A stretch of DNA of 64,000 bases, from contig NZ_JAAEHL010000008.1 in assembly GCF_010614725.1 (NCBI RefSeq), positions 124,001-188,000 of the forward strand. The letters run 5' to 3'. A program made the translations under genes and the position numbers. Positions 17,538 through 27,500 of this stretch are shown one piece after another. Under the pieces are notes generated by a model. The model did not search any database, was not told the origin of the DNA, and was given only the letters and a program-made list of their open reading frames with translations. Source of the DNA: Flavobacterium ajazii. Its GTDB lineage: Bacteria; Bacteroidota; Bacteroidia; Flavobacteriales; Flavobacteriaceae. Numbering within the stretch: the first letter of the stretch is position 1; every line of letters begins with the position of its first letter.

Positions 17538-18680
17538 ATGAAATTCAATACTAAAGTAATACATGGTGGACAACATCATGATCCAGCCACAGGAGCAGTA
17601 ATGCCTCCGGTTTATCAAACTTCAACTTTTGTTCAGAGCAGTCCGGGAAAGCCATTAGGTGATTACGAGTACAGTCGTGCATCGAATCCGACCCGTACAG
17701 CATTAGAAAATGCTTTGGCAAGTATTGAAAACGGTACCAGAGGGTTAGCATTTTCGTCAGGTTTAGCAGCGACAGATTGTATTTTGAGATCTTTTAAAGC
17801 CGGGGACGAAGTAATTGCTATGGATGATTTATATGGCGGAACTTACAGAATGTTTTCAAGAATTTATAAAGATTCGGGGATTAAATTTCATTTTGTTGAT
17901 ATGACTGATATTGCAAAACTGAAATCATTAATCAATGAAAATACCAAATTGATCTGGATAGAAACACCAACCAATCCTTTGATGAAACTGGCCGATATCG
18001 AGGAAGTCGCCAAAATCACAAAAGGAAACAAAATCTGGCTTGCAGTTGATAACACTTTTGCAACACCTTATTTGCAAAAACCGCTTGATTTAGGAGCAGA
18101 TATCGTAATGCATTCGGCAACTAAATATTTGGGCGGGCATTCAGATGTTATTGCCGGAGCTATAATTGTAAATGATGAAGCTTTAGGAGAACAATTGCAT
18201 TTTCAGCAATTTGCAACGGGAGCTAGTTTGGGACCAATGGATAGTTTTTTGGTTTTGAGAGGAATTAAAACGCTTTCATTGCGAGTACAGAGGCATTGTG
18301 AAAACGGAGAAAAAATAGTTGAATTTTTAAGTAATCATCCTAAGATTAAAACGGTTTATTATCCGGGTTTAGCAAGTCATCCTTTTCATGAAATTGCAAA
18401 AAAACAAATGAAAGCTTTTGGTGGTATGGTGTCTTTTGATTTTGTTTCAGGAAAAAAAGAAGATGCTATTGCGTTTTTAGAAAAGCTAAAAGTATTTACG
18501 CTGGCAGAATCCTTGGGCGGAGTAGAATCTTTAGCAAATCATCCGGCTTTAATGACCCATGCTTCCATTCCGGTAGATAAAAGAGCTGAAGTTGGAATTA
18601 CAGATGATCTGGTACGCTTGAGTGTAGGGATTGAAGATGCCGAAGATTTAATAGCTGATTTAGAACAGGCTTTAGCATAA
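17538..18680 (+). CDS. Cystathionine gamma-synthase/lyase (PLP, Cys/Met metabolism)
   Basis: 380 residues, the usual length of the Cys/Met metabolism PLP family. The PLP lysine is Lys196 in HSATKYLGGHSDVIAG, with DDLYGGTYRMF, IETPTNPLMKL and VDNTFATPYLQKPLD as further family blocks. ESLGGVESLANHPALMTHAS near the C terminus is typical of the gamma-synthase/gamma-lyase branch. Sequence alone does not separate synthase (methionine direction) from lyase (cysteine direction); Bacteroidota annotations use both. The gene is monocistronic, ended by a strong terminator. Confidence 0.9.
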   Translation: MKFNTKVIHGGQHHDPATGAVMPPVYQTSTFVQSSPGKPLGDYEYSRASNPTRTALENALASIENGTRGLAFSSGLAATDCILRSFKAGDEVIAMDDLYGGTYRMFSRIYKDSGIKFHFVDMTDIAKLKSLINENTKLIWIETPTNPLMKLADIEEVAKITKGNKIWLAVDNTFATPYLQKPLDLGADIVMHSATKYLGGHSDVIAGAIIVNDEALGEQLHFQQFATGASLGPMDSFLVLRGIKTLSLRVQRHCENGEKIVEFLSNHPKIKTVYYPGLASHPFHEIAKKQMKAFGGMVSFDFVSGKKEDAIAFLEKLKVFTLAESLGGVESLANHPALMTHASIPVDKRAEVGITDDLVRLSVGIEDAEDLIADLEQALA

Positions 18681-18686
18681 AAAAAT

Positions 18687-18720
18687 AACCCCTAACTCGA
18701 AAGAATTAGGGGTTGTTTTT
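18687..18720. terminator. Bidirectional terminator after cystathionine gamma-synthase/lyase
   Basis: Stem aacccctaa (18687-18695) pairs with ttaggggtt (18706-18714), followed by a T-tract and preceded by an A-tract. It also serves the convergent gene ending at 18731. Confidence 0.9.
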
Positions 18721-18730
18721 ATATCGTTTT

Positions 18731-19516
18731 TTAGAATTCTAAATAATGTGAATATCCAAAATTAAACCAGACCTGTGAGTCATTTGCTTTATTTTCTTTG
18801 TAAAGATCTCTGTTAGGGTTTAATCCATCAATCCAGTCAGAATTGAATCCCTGGTAACGAACTTCAAAAAGTAAATCGTTCATTTCATCCAGTTTATATT
18901 GTACGCCAACTCCAAGAAGTACAGAGAATGTTATACCGCCTTCACTTGCAAAACCGTATTGATGACCGTCTGAAGGTGTTAGATATTTATTAAAAGTTGT
19001 AGCTGATGTTCCTAATGGTCCAAGAGAAGAATTGGCTTTAGTGTCATAATAACTCGCCATAGCGCCTACACTAAAGTAAGGGTAGAAACTCCCCACATGT
19101 TTTTCAAATTCATGAATTGTCATAAAAGGAGAATAAGTTAACTGAGCACCAATGTTTAATGTGCTAGTTTTTCCACTCATGGCTTTTAGTTTATCTTTTT
19201 CCACTGATGGTTTGCCTTCAATCCATTTTCCATAATGCTGGAAATTGGTGTGAGTGAAAGAAATTTCAGAACGAACTTTAAAGTGTTCGTTGAAATATTC
19301 GTTTCCGTTTGCTGCAGATGAAAAATTTATCCAGTGTACCGCTCCAATTCCAAACCCGGTATTTCCGATGTTGGTGGATTGATCGTTTCTTTGTCCATAG
19401 TCAGACTGAAAAGCTACAGGACCGGCAAAGAATCCAATTTCGTAGGCTAATTGTGCATTTGATACCGTGGAAATACCAAATAATGTAAAAAAAGTAAATA
19501 CTATTTGCTTGAACAT
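18731..19516 (-). CDS. Outer-membrane beta-barrel protein (THC0290_0291-like)
   Basis: 261 residues from the ATG at 19516; an ATG 18 nt upstream would add MKAQKL before the signal peptide and is less likely. The signal peptide MFKQIVFTFFTLFGISTVSNA is followed by short alternating strands rich in Tyr, Phe and Gly, for example YEIGFFAGPVAFQSDYGQRN, and it ends in WFNFGYSHYLEF with a terminal Phe, as outer-membrane barrels often do. I recall this as a Flavobacteriia family named THC0290_0291; that name is from memory. Function unknown. A minus-strand -7 box TATATTTG lies at 19543-19550. Confidence 0.75.
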   Translation of the reverse strand: MFKQIVFTFFTLFGISTVSNAQLAYEIGFFAGPVAFQSDYGQRNDQSTNIGNTGFGIGAVHWINFSSAANGNEYFNEHFKVRSEISFTHTNFQHYGKWIEGKPSVEKDKLKAMSGKTSTLNIGAQLTYSPFMTIHEFEKHVGSFYPYFSVGAMASYYDTKANSSLGPLGTSATTFNKYLTPSDGHQYGFASEGGITFSVLLGVGVQYKLDEMNDLLFEVRYQGFNSDWIDGLNPNRDLYKENKANDSQVWFNFGYSHYLEF

Positions 19517-19542
19517 GAGTTTTTGGGCTTTCAAATCATTGG

Positions 19543-19550
19543 CAAATATA
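19543..19550 (-). promoter_or_regulatory. -7 promoter box of the beta-barrel gene
   Basis: The minus strand reads TATATTTG, a TANNTTTG match 26 nt before the ATG at 19516. The rest of the 19535-19838 spacer is AT-rich apart from the gdhA promoter and dyad. Confidence 0.45.
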
Positions 19551-19725
19551 TAAAAAACATAACCGACTTTGAAATAATTAATTAGCCAATTAAAAAATAA
19601 CTAATAAAACACTTAAAAGGCTAATCATAATTTTAGGTTTGATTTAGAATATAATAGTTGCTTTCATGTATTGTAGTTTTGTTTGAAAAATATATAATTC
19701 TTATAAAAATGTTATAAAAATGAAT

Positions 19726-19776
19726 TTTGAAATATGATTTTGCTTTACCTTTGTTATTAATAACGAAAACGTTTTC
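19726..19776 (+). promoter_or_regulatory. gdhA promoter with a GAAAACGTTTTC operator candidate
   Basis: TTTG (19726-19729) and TACCTTTG (19746-19753) are 16 nt apart, close to consensus. A perfect 12-bp palindrome GAAAACGTTTTC lies at 19765-19776, just after the expected start of transcription. Its position would let a bound repressor block initiation. The central CG with A/T flanks resembles LacI-family operators, but no such regulator is encoded nearby. Confidence 0.6.
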
Positions 19777-19838
19777 TTAATGATGTTTTCTTATTTAACT
19801 GATACTATAAATGATTTGTCAGCGTAATTTATTTCAAA

Positions 19839-21185
19839 ATGATGAAACAAAAAATAAATGAATTTATGGCTCTCATAGAGTCAAAAAATCCAAATGAACC
19901 TGAGTTTCTTCAGGCAGTAAGAGAGTTTGCAGAAACGGTAATTCCGTTTATCGCAGAACAAAAAAAATATGATGGGAAAAACCTACTTTTAAGAATAGCA
20001 GAACCCGAACGCTCGATAATATTTAGGGTTCCATGGGTAGATGATAAAGGTGAAATCATTGTAAATAGAGGATTTAGAATTCAGATGAACTCAGCAATCG
20101 GACCATATAAAGGAGGAATAAGATTTCATCATACAGTAAACCTTTCTGTGCTGAAATTTCTGGCATTCGAGCAGGTTTTCAAAAATAGTCTTACGACCCT
20201 GCCAATGGGAGGAGGAAAAGGAGGGTCTGATTTTGACCCGGAAGGAAAATCTGATGCTGAAATTATGCGTTTTTGCCAATCCTTTATGACAGAGTTATGC
20301 CGTCATATTGGGCCAGACCTGGATGTTCCGGCTGGGGATATCGGTGTCGGAGCAAGAGAAATCGGTTATTTGTTCGGGCAGTATAAAAGGATTAGGAATG
20401 AATTTACAGGAGTTTTAACTGGAAAGGGTTTGGCTTACGGAGGTTCATTAATAAGGCCTGAAGCTACTGGTTATGGCGTAGTATATTTTACAGATCAAAT
20501 GCTCCGTACTATAGGGCATGAAATTAAAGGTAAAAGAGTTGCTATTTCAGGTTTTGGAAATGTTGCCTGGGGAGTAGCTTTAAAGGTAAATGAACTCGGA
20601 GGTAAAGTAGTGACACTTTCTGGTCCTGATGGCTATATTTATGATGAAGAAGGAATTTCCGGAGAAAAAATCGACCATATGTTGGAGATGAGAGCAACCG
20701 GGGATAATAGGGCAGAAAGATATTTAGAGAAATACCCGAATGCTGTTTTTCATAAAGGGAAAAGTCCCTGGGAGGTAAAAGTGGATATCGCAATTCCATG
20801 CGCAACACAAAATGAATTAAATGGTGAAGATGCCCAAAAACTTATTGATAATGGCGTTTTGTGTGTAACCGAGGCTGCAAATATGCCTTCGACATTAGAT
20901 GCAATTAAATTATTTTTAGATAATAAAGTGCTGTTTGCACCTGGAAAAGCTGCAAATGCCGGTGGAGTTGCTGCTTCCGGATTAGAAATGACGCAAAATT
21001 CTATTCGTCTTAACTGGACAAGTGAAGAAGTGGATTTGAGACTAAAGGACATTATGATTGGAATTCACAATCAATGTAAAAAATATGGAGTTGAAAAAGA
21101 TGGTTATGTGAACTATGTAAAAGGAGCTAACATTGCCGGATTTGTTAAAGTTGCTGATGCTATGCTTGCTCAGGGAGTAGTGTAA
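19839..21185 (+). CDS. gdhA: NADP-type glutamate dehydrogenase
   Basis: 448 residues, the size of hexameric NADP-dependent enzymes. It interconverts 2-oxoglutarate plus ammonia and glutamate in the cytosol. The substrate-binding block is GPYKGGIRFHHTVNLSVLKF; catalytic PMGGGKGGSDFDPEGKSDAE contains the active-site Lys; VPAGDIGVGAREIGYLFGQY follows. The Rossmann loop is VAISGFGNVAWGVA. It may begin at Met1 or Met2 (MMKQKINEF). It has its own promoter with a palindrome, so its expression is probably regulated, perhaps by nitrogen or carbon status (inference). Confidence 0.95.
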   Translation: MMKQKINEFMALIESKNPNEPEFLQAVREFAETVIPFIAEQKKYDGKNLLLRIAEPERSIIFRVPWVDDKGEIIVNRGFRIQMNSAIGPYKGGIRFHHTVNLSVLKFLAFEQVFKNSLTTLPMGGGKGGSDFDPEGKSDAEIMRFCQSFMTELCRHIGPDLDVPAGDIGVGAREIGYLFGQYKRIRNEFTGVLTGKGLAYGGSLIRPEATGYGVVYFTDQMLRTIGHEIKGKRVAISGFGNVAWGVALKVNELGGKVVTLSGPDGYIYDEEGISGEKIDHMLEMRATGDNRAERYLEKYPNAVFHKGKSPWEVKVDIAIPCATQNELNGEDAQKLIDNGVLCVTEAANMPSTLDAIKLFLDNKVLFAPGKAANAGGVAASGLEMTQNSIRLNWTSEEVDLRLKDIMIGIHNQCKKYGVEKDGYVNYVKGANIAGFVKVADAMLAQGVV

Positions 21186-21202
21186 ATATTTATAGAATTT
21201 AC

Positions 21203-21252
21203 AAAATGCCTTCATTCATTCTTTAATAAGGATAGAATTGGAGGCATTTTTG
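21203..21252 (+). terminator. Terminator after gdhA
   Basis: Aaaatgcc (21203-21210) pairs with ggcatttt (21243-21250), with weaker pairing inside, followed by T residues. A second inverted repeat, ttttgttctg with cagaacaaaa, lies at 21262-21304. Confidence 0.7.
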
Positions 21253-21325
21253 TTTTCCGAATTTTGTTCTGCTTTAAAAAAGAATAATTTAAAACAGAAC
21301 AAAAATCAAATACTTTCGTTTGTAG

Positions 21326-21333
21326 TATATTTG
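21326..21333 (+). promoter_or_regulatory. -7 promoter box of porZ
   Basis: TATATTTG matches TANNTTTG and lies 22 nt before the ATG at 21356. No convincing -33 element was found. Confidence 0.45.
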
Positions 21334-21355
21334 TCAATCTGAATCTTTCAAACAA

Positions 21356-23635
21356 ATGAAAAAAAAGTTTCTATATATTCTGTTTTTTATAGCTGTTCAA
21401 AATTGTTTTTCGCAGGGATCATCTTCCTGGCAAGGTTATTTTTCATATAATGCTATTAAAGATATTACTACTGGGCCTACAAGCATTATTGCTGCTTCTG
21501 AAAATGCTCTGTTTTCAAAAAATTTAACGACTAATGTTCTTAAAACTATAACAACTATTGACGGGCTTTCAGGGCAGACTATATCAGTAATGCATTATAG
21601 TGAAGCTTTAAAAAAAATGATAATAGGTTATGAAAACGGGTTGATTATTGTTGTAAATGAAGATGGGAGTATGCTTAAAGTGGTAGATATAATTAATAAA
21701 CAGTTACCGTCTAATCTAAAAAAAATCAACCATTTCATGGAATATAACGGATTGATTTATGTTTCCTGTGATTTCGGAATTGTGCAGTTTAATTTAGCAA
21801 CTTCGAAATTTGGAGACACTTATTTTATTGGTGATGGCGGTGCTGAAATTAGTGTAAAACAAACTACTTTTTTTAATGGCTTTATTTATGCGGCTACTTC
21901 AAGCGGGATAAGACGAGCAGATAGTACTAATCCAAATTTAGTCGATTATAATCAATGGGCCGTTGTTAATTCCGGTAATTGGTCGAGTGTAGAAACGTTA
22001 GACACAGAACTCATTGCAATTAATTCTTCCGGATACATTCATAGGTATAATTCAAATTCTTTTGTTGGTTTTTTTCAGCTTCCACAATCTTCTTCAGATA
22101 TGAGGGTGGTAAATCACCAGTTGTTTGTTACAACTCCAGGTACAGTTTATATTTATACTAATCAAATGATTCTGAGTCGTCAGATTTCTAATACTCAGGT
22201 TCTCGATGCTGGGGTAAATTTTAGCTGTGCAACTGCAATTGGAGATACGATTTATATTGGTACAACAGAAAACGGGGTGTTTAGTTCGTCTTTGTTTGCT
22301 GTGTCTGTTTTTGAGAATAGTACGCCAGAGGGACCTTTGCGAAATAATATTTTTTCAATAGATGTATTTGCGAATCAGATATGGATGGTTTATGGGGATT
22401 ATACTATGACTTATAATCCTTATCCTTTAGATAGTTACGGAATAAGTAAATATAGTTCTTCTGGTTGGCTCCATATTCCTTATTCTCAGGTTTTTGATGC
22501 TAAATCAATGACTAGAATTATAATAAATCCGAACAATGTAAATCAGGTTTATGCCAGTTCTTTTTTTTCGGGATTACTTAAAATTGAGAATGAGGTACCA
22601 TCGATTTTATACAATGAAAAAAATAGTGGCTTGGAAAGCTTAACATTTGCCGGGGCGAACTATATAGATATCCGGATTAATGGAACTGTATTTGATAAAT
22701 CAGGGGATTTATGGATTACCAATAGTTTAATTAAAAATGGATTAAAAGTTTTAAAAGCCAATGGTCAGTGGCAAAGTTATTCAATGACAGGAATTCTTGA
22801 TAATGCAGAAGGTACTTCTTATTCTGATATTGTTATTGATAAAAATAATACAAAATGGATAGCAACAAATATAAATGGGGTTGTCGGATTTAACGAAAAG
22901 TCTAATACTTATAAAAAGATAACTACAGGGACTGATGATGGCAATTTGCCAAATCTTTATGTAAGTTCACTGGCAGTTGATATTAAGAATCAGCTTTGGA
23001 TAGGAACATCAAAAGGACTTCGTGTGTTGTCCAATGTAGGGAATTTTCAAACGGATTCACAATTAAAAACGAATCCAATTATTATAATGGAAGATAATTT
23101 GGCTCAGGAGTTGCTCTATGAACAATTTATAAGTTCTATTGTAGTAGACGGTGCCAATAACAAATGGATAGGTACTGCTGATTCGGGTGTGTTTATGGTG
23201 TCTTCAGATGGTCAGGAGACAAAATATCACTTTACTATAAACAATTCTCCTCTTCCAAGTAATACTATAAATGATATTAAAATAAACAATATTACTGGTG
23301 AAGTTTTTATTGTAACAAATAAAGGTATGATTTCCTTCAAAGGTGTATCAACAGAAGCAAATGAAAATTTAAACAATGTTTATGTTTATCCTAATCCCGT
23401 ACGTCCTGCTTATTCAGGTACAGTAAAAATTGCGGGATTGATTGATAAAGCCAATGTAAAAGTGACTGATATAGAAGGAAATTTAGTTTATGAAACAATA
23501 TCAGAAGGAGGAACAATCGAGTGGGATACAACTGCCTTTGGCAAATATAAAGTAGCTTCGGGAGTTTATATGATTTTTATTTCTGCACAGGATGGTAGCG
23601 AAACTAAAGTTAAAAAAGTGATGATTATAAGGTAG
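21356..23635 (+). CDS. porZ: PorZ-like type IX secretion protein (double beta-propeller with CTD)
   Basis: 759 residues. Signal peptide MKKKFLYILFFIAVQNCFSQ, then an N-terminal propeller beginning SSWQGYFSYNAIKDITTG and continuing IIAASENALFSKNL, ITTIDGLSGQTISVMHY and KKMIIGYENGLIIV, which matches the PorZ pattern I know. Blades of two-component-regulator type follow (LWIGTSKGLRVLSN, KWIGTADSGVFMVSSDG). The last 85 residues are a type A sorting domain: NVYVYPNPVRPAYSGTVKIA to SGVYMIFISAQDGSETKVKK. In Porphyromonas gingivalis PorZ is a surface component of the type IX attachment complex that binds A-LPS and feeds it to the sortase PorU. It lies upstream of recO. Confidence 0.82.
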   Translation: MKKKFLYILFFIAVQNCFSQGSSSWQGYFSYNAIKDITTGPTSIIAASENALFSKNLTTNVLKTITTIDGLSGQTISVMHYSEALKKMIIGYENGLIIVVNEDGSMLKVVDIINKQLPSNLKKINHFMEYNGLIYVSCDFGIVQFNLATSKFGDTYFIGDGGAEISVKQTTFFNGFIYAATSSGIRRADSTNPNLVDYNQWAVVNSGNWSSVETLDTELIAINSSGYIHRYNSNSFVGFFQLPQSSSDMRVVNHQLFVTTPGTVYIYTNQMILSRQISNTQVLDAGVNFSCATAIGDTIYIGTTENGVFSSSLFAVSVFENSTPEGPLRNNIFSIDVFANQIWMVYGDYTMTYNPYPLDSYGISKYSSSGWLHIPYSQVFDAKSMTRIIINPNNVNQVYASSFFSGLLKIENEVPSILYNEKNSGLESLTFAGANYIDIRINGTVFDKSGDLWITNSLIKNGLKVLKANGQWQSYSMTGILDNAEGTSYSDIVIDKNNTKWIATNINGVVGFNEKSNTYKKITTGTDDGNLPNLYVSSLAVDIKNQLWIGTSKGLRVLSNVGNFQTDSQLKTNPIIIMEDNLAQELLYEQFISSIVVDGANNKWIGTADSGVFMVSSDGQETKYHFTINNSPLPSNTINDIKINNITGEVFIVTNKGMISFKGVSTEANENLNNVYVYPNPVRPAYSGTVKIAGLIDKANVKVTDIEGNLVYETISEGGTIEWDTTAFGKYKVASGVYMIFISAQDGSETKVKKVMIIR

Positions 23636-23709
23636 TTAAAAAGTCTGAAAGTCAAAAGTCGGGAAATTTAAAATAGTATAACATCTAAGAAGTCTAAAAA
23701 TCTAGAATT

Positions 23710-24423
23710 TTGCTTGTCAAAACCAAAGCCATAGTAATTTCATCTTTAAAATTTCAGGAAAAAAGTCTGATTGTAAAATGCTTTACACTTTCAAACGGAC
23801 TGAAATCTTATTTTGTTCGTGACGCTTTTTCGATCAGAAAAGCAAGCCAGAAGATTGCTTATTTTCAGCCTTTTTCGATTTTAGAAATTGAGGCCGTTCA
23901 TAAGAATAAAGGAACTTTAGAAAATTTTAAAGAAATAAAAAGTGCGGTTCCGTTTCAGAGCATTCATACGAATATTGTAAAAAGTACGATGGTGATGTTT
24001 CTTTCAGAAATGCTTCATTATTCCATTCAGGAAGAAGAAAAAAACGAACAGCTTTTTCTATTTTTAGAAACAGCGCTGACCTGGTTGGACCATCATCACG
24101 AAATTTCTAATTTTCACTTAATACTACTTTTAGAGATTACTAAATATCTCGGATTTTATCCTGATGTTTCAGAAACTGATTTGCCTTATTTTGATATGAA
24201 TGAAGGTGTTTTTACACTTTTTCAAAAAGGGAATGTGCTATCTGAACATGAGACTAATTTGTTTAAAAAATTATTGGAATTAAAATTCGATAACGATCAA
24301 AAAGTCTTTCATGTTTTAGAAAGACAAATTCTTCTGAGAGTTCTAATTGAGTATTACGGTCTGCATCTTGACGGATTCAAAAAGCCCAAATCATTAGAGG
24401 TTTTAAAAGAAATTTTCTCTTAA
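23710..24423 (+). CDS. recO: DNA repair protein RecO
   Basis: 237 residues starting with TTG at 23710; no ATG gives the expected N terminus MLVKTKAIVISSLKFQEKSL. RecO loads RecA with RecF and RecR in recombinational repair. The N-terminal OB fold is followed by an alpha-helical region (STMVMFLSEMLHYSIQEEEK, FHLILLLEITKYLGFYPD). The zinc-finger cysteines of many RecO proteins are absent: the corresponding region PYFDMNEGVFTLFQKGN has none, which is common in Bacteroidota. It lies 74 nt after porZ with a repeat-rich spacer. Confidence 0.9.
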   Translation: MLVKTKAIVISSLKFQEKSLIVKCFTLSNGLKSYFVRDAFSIRKASQKIAYFQPFSILEIEAVHKNKGTLENFKEIKSAVPFQSIHTNIVKSTMVMFLSEMLHYSIQEEEKNEQLFLFLETALTWLDHHHEISNFHLILLLEITKYLGFYPDVSETDLPYFDMNEGVFTLFQKGNVLSEHETNLFKKLLELKFDNDQKVFHVLERQILLRVLIEYYGLHLDGFKKPKSLEVLKEIFS

Positions 24424-24552
24424 ATCAATAAAAGAGTCAATTTTTGTTGTAGGTTCTGTTCTAAATTTACCGAAATCGGTCTTTTTTACTACATTTTTAT
24501 CTATTTTCCTCAAAATTCCTTACTTTCGCACCTCGTTTAAGAAAAGGATAAA

Positions 24553-27500
24553 ATGAGTACAAAATTTACTGAATACAAAGGACTTGACTTACCAACTGTA
24601 GCGTCTGAAGTTCTTGATTTTTGGAAGAAAGAAAATATATTTGAAAAGAGTGTAACAACTCGCGAAGGTGCTGAACCTTTTGTGTTTTTTGAAGGTCCGC
24701 CTTCAGCAAACGGATTACCTGGAATTCACCACGTAATGGCACGTGCGATTAAAGATATTTTTTGCAGATATAAAACTCAAAAAGGTTTTCAGGTAAAAAG
24801 AAAAGCCGGATGGGATACTCACGGTTTGCCTGTAGAATTGGGTACCGAAAAAGAACTTGGAATTACAAAAGAAGATATTGGTAAAACAATTTCGATCGAA
24901 GAATATAACGAAGCGTGTAAAAAAATCGTTATGCGTTATACCGATGTATGGAATGATTTGACCGAAAAAATGGGGTATTGGGTTGATATGGATGATCCGT
25001 ATGTGACTTATAAACCGAAATATATGGAATCGGTTTGGTGGCTTTTGAAACAAATCTATGATAAAGGTTTGTTGTACAAAGGTTATACAATTCAGCCTTA
25101 TTCTCCGAAAGCAGGAACTGGATTGTCTTCTCACGAGGTAAACCAGCCTGGAGCTTACCGTGATGTTACGGATACTACAATTGTGGCACAGTTTAAAACA
25201 CTTTCAGAAACTTTGCCTTCATTCTTGCAAGGTTTTGGAGATATCCACATTTTAGCTTGGACGACAACTCCTTGGACACTTCCATCGAATACCGCTTTGA
25301 CAGTTGGTCCAAAAATCGATTATGTTTTAGTAAAAACTTTCAATCAATATACTTTTGAGCCAATCAATGTTGTTTTGGCGAAAAACTTAGTTGGAAAACA
25401 ATTCGGAAAAGGATTTTTCTTAAGCGAAGACGATGCTGATTTTGAAAACGTTAAAAACGGCGACAAAAAACTTCCTTACAAAATCTTAACCGAAGCAAAA
25501 GGAGCAGATTTAGTAGAAATCCGTTACGAGCAATTATTGCCTTATGTATTGCCATACCAAAATGCTGAAAATGCATTCAGAGTAATTTCAGGAGATTTCG
25601 TTACAACAGAAGACGGAACAGGGATTGTACATACAGCGCCGACTTTTGGAGCAGATGATGCTAAAGTAGCAAAAGAAGCAAAACCGGAAGTACCGCCGAT
25701 GTTGGTTTTGGATGAAGAAGGAAACGCGGTTCCGTTAGTTGATTTACAAGGAAAATTCACTTCTCATTTGGGTGATTTAGCTGGTAAATATGTTAAAAAC
25801 GAATATTACGATGCAGGGCAAGCACCAGAGAAATCTGTAGATGTTGAAATCGCTATTCGATTAAAAGAAGAAAATAAAGCCTTTAAGGTTGAAAAATACG
25901 TACATAGTTATCCACACAGTTGGAGAACTGATGAGCCGTTATTATATTATCCACTAGATTCTTGGTTCATAAAAGTAACCGATGTAAAAGATAGAATGTT
26001 CGACCTGAACGAAACTATCAATTGGAAGCCTAAATCTACTGGTGAAGGACGTTTTGGAAACTGGCTTAAAAATGCCAACGACTGGAACTTATCTCGTTCT
26101 AGATATTGGGGAATTCCGTTGCCAATCTGGAGAACTGAAGATAAAAAAGAAGAAGTTCTGATTGGTTCTGTTGAAGAATTATACAATGCGATCGAAAAAT
26201 CTATCGAAGCTGGTTTTCAAAAAGAAAATCCATTCAAAGGTTTCGAAATCGGAAATATGTCTGAATCAAATTATGATTTAATTGATTTGCACAAAAATGT
26301 AGTGGATGGAATTACTTTAGTTTCAGCTTCTGGGAAACCAATGAAGCGCGAAAGTGATTTGATCGACGTTTGGTTTGATTCTGGAGCAATGCCTTATGCA
26401 CAATGGCATTATCCTTTCGAAAACAAAGATAAAATTGACGAGAATAAAGATTTTCCAGCGAATTTCATCGCAGAAGGTGTAGATCAAACTCGTGGATGGT
26501 TTTATACTTTACATGCTATCGGAACTTTGGTTTTTGATAAAGTAGCGTATAAAAATGTAGTTTCAAATGGTTTGGTTCTGGATAAAAACGGACAAAAAAT
26601 GTCTAAACGTCTTGGGAATGCAACAGATCCTTTTGAAACAATTGCAGAATACGGCCCGGATGCTACTCGTTGGTACATGATTTCAAATGCAAATCCTTGG
26701 GATAACTTGAAATTTGATATCGAAGGAATTGCTGAGGTACGCCGTAAGTTCTTTGGAACACTTTATAATACCTATTCATTCTTTTCGTTATATGCGAATA
26801 TTGATGGATTTAAATATGCAGAAGCTGAAATTCCATTAAACGAAAGACCAGAAATCGATCAATGGATTATTTCTGAACTTCATACATTGATAAAATTTGT
26901 TGACGAATGTTATGAAGATTATGAGCCAACGAAAGCTACAAGAGCTATTTCTGACTTCGTGCAGGAAAACTTGAGTAACTGGTATGTTCGTTTATGTCGT
27001 CGTCGTTTCTGGAAAGGGGAATATGCAAAAGATAAAATTGCAGCTTACCAAACGCTTTATACTTGCTTATTAACGATAAGTAAATTAAGTGCTCCTGTTG
27101 CTCCTTTTTTCATGGATAAATTGTACAGAGATTTAACTGCTTCGACAGGAACTGAGGATTTTGCCAGTGTTCACTTGGCTGAGTTCCCAAAATTTGTCGA
27201 AAACTTTGTTAATAAAACGTTAGAGAGCAAAATGCAGAAGGCGCAAACGATCTCATCTTTGGTTTTATCGCTACGTAAAAAAGAAATGATAAAAGTTCGT
27301 CAACCTCTGCAAAAGGCAATGATTCCGGTACTTGACGAGAATCAGAGAGCTGAAATTGAAGCTATTTCTGACTTGGTAAAAGCCGAAGTAAACGTGAAAG
27401 AAATCGAACTTTTAGACGATGCTTCTGGTATCTTGGTAAAACAGATTAAGCCTAATTTTAAAGCATTAGGACCACGTTTTGGAAAGGATATGGGATTGAT

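Noticed and set aside
24715..25134. Minus-strand frame of 139 codons
   Set aside because: It lies wholly inside ileS and shows no domain; ileS motifs are intact.
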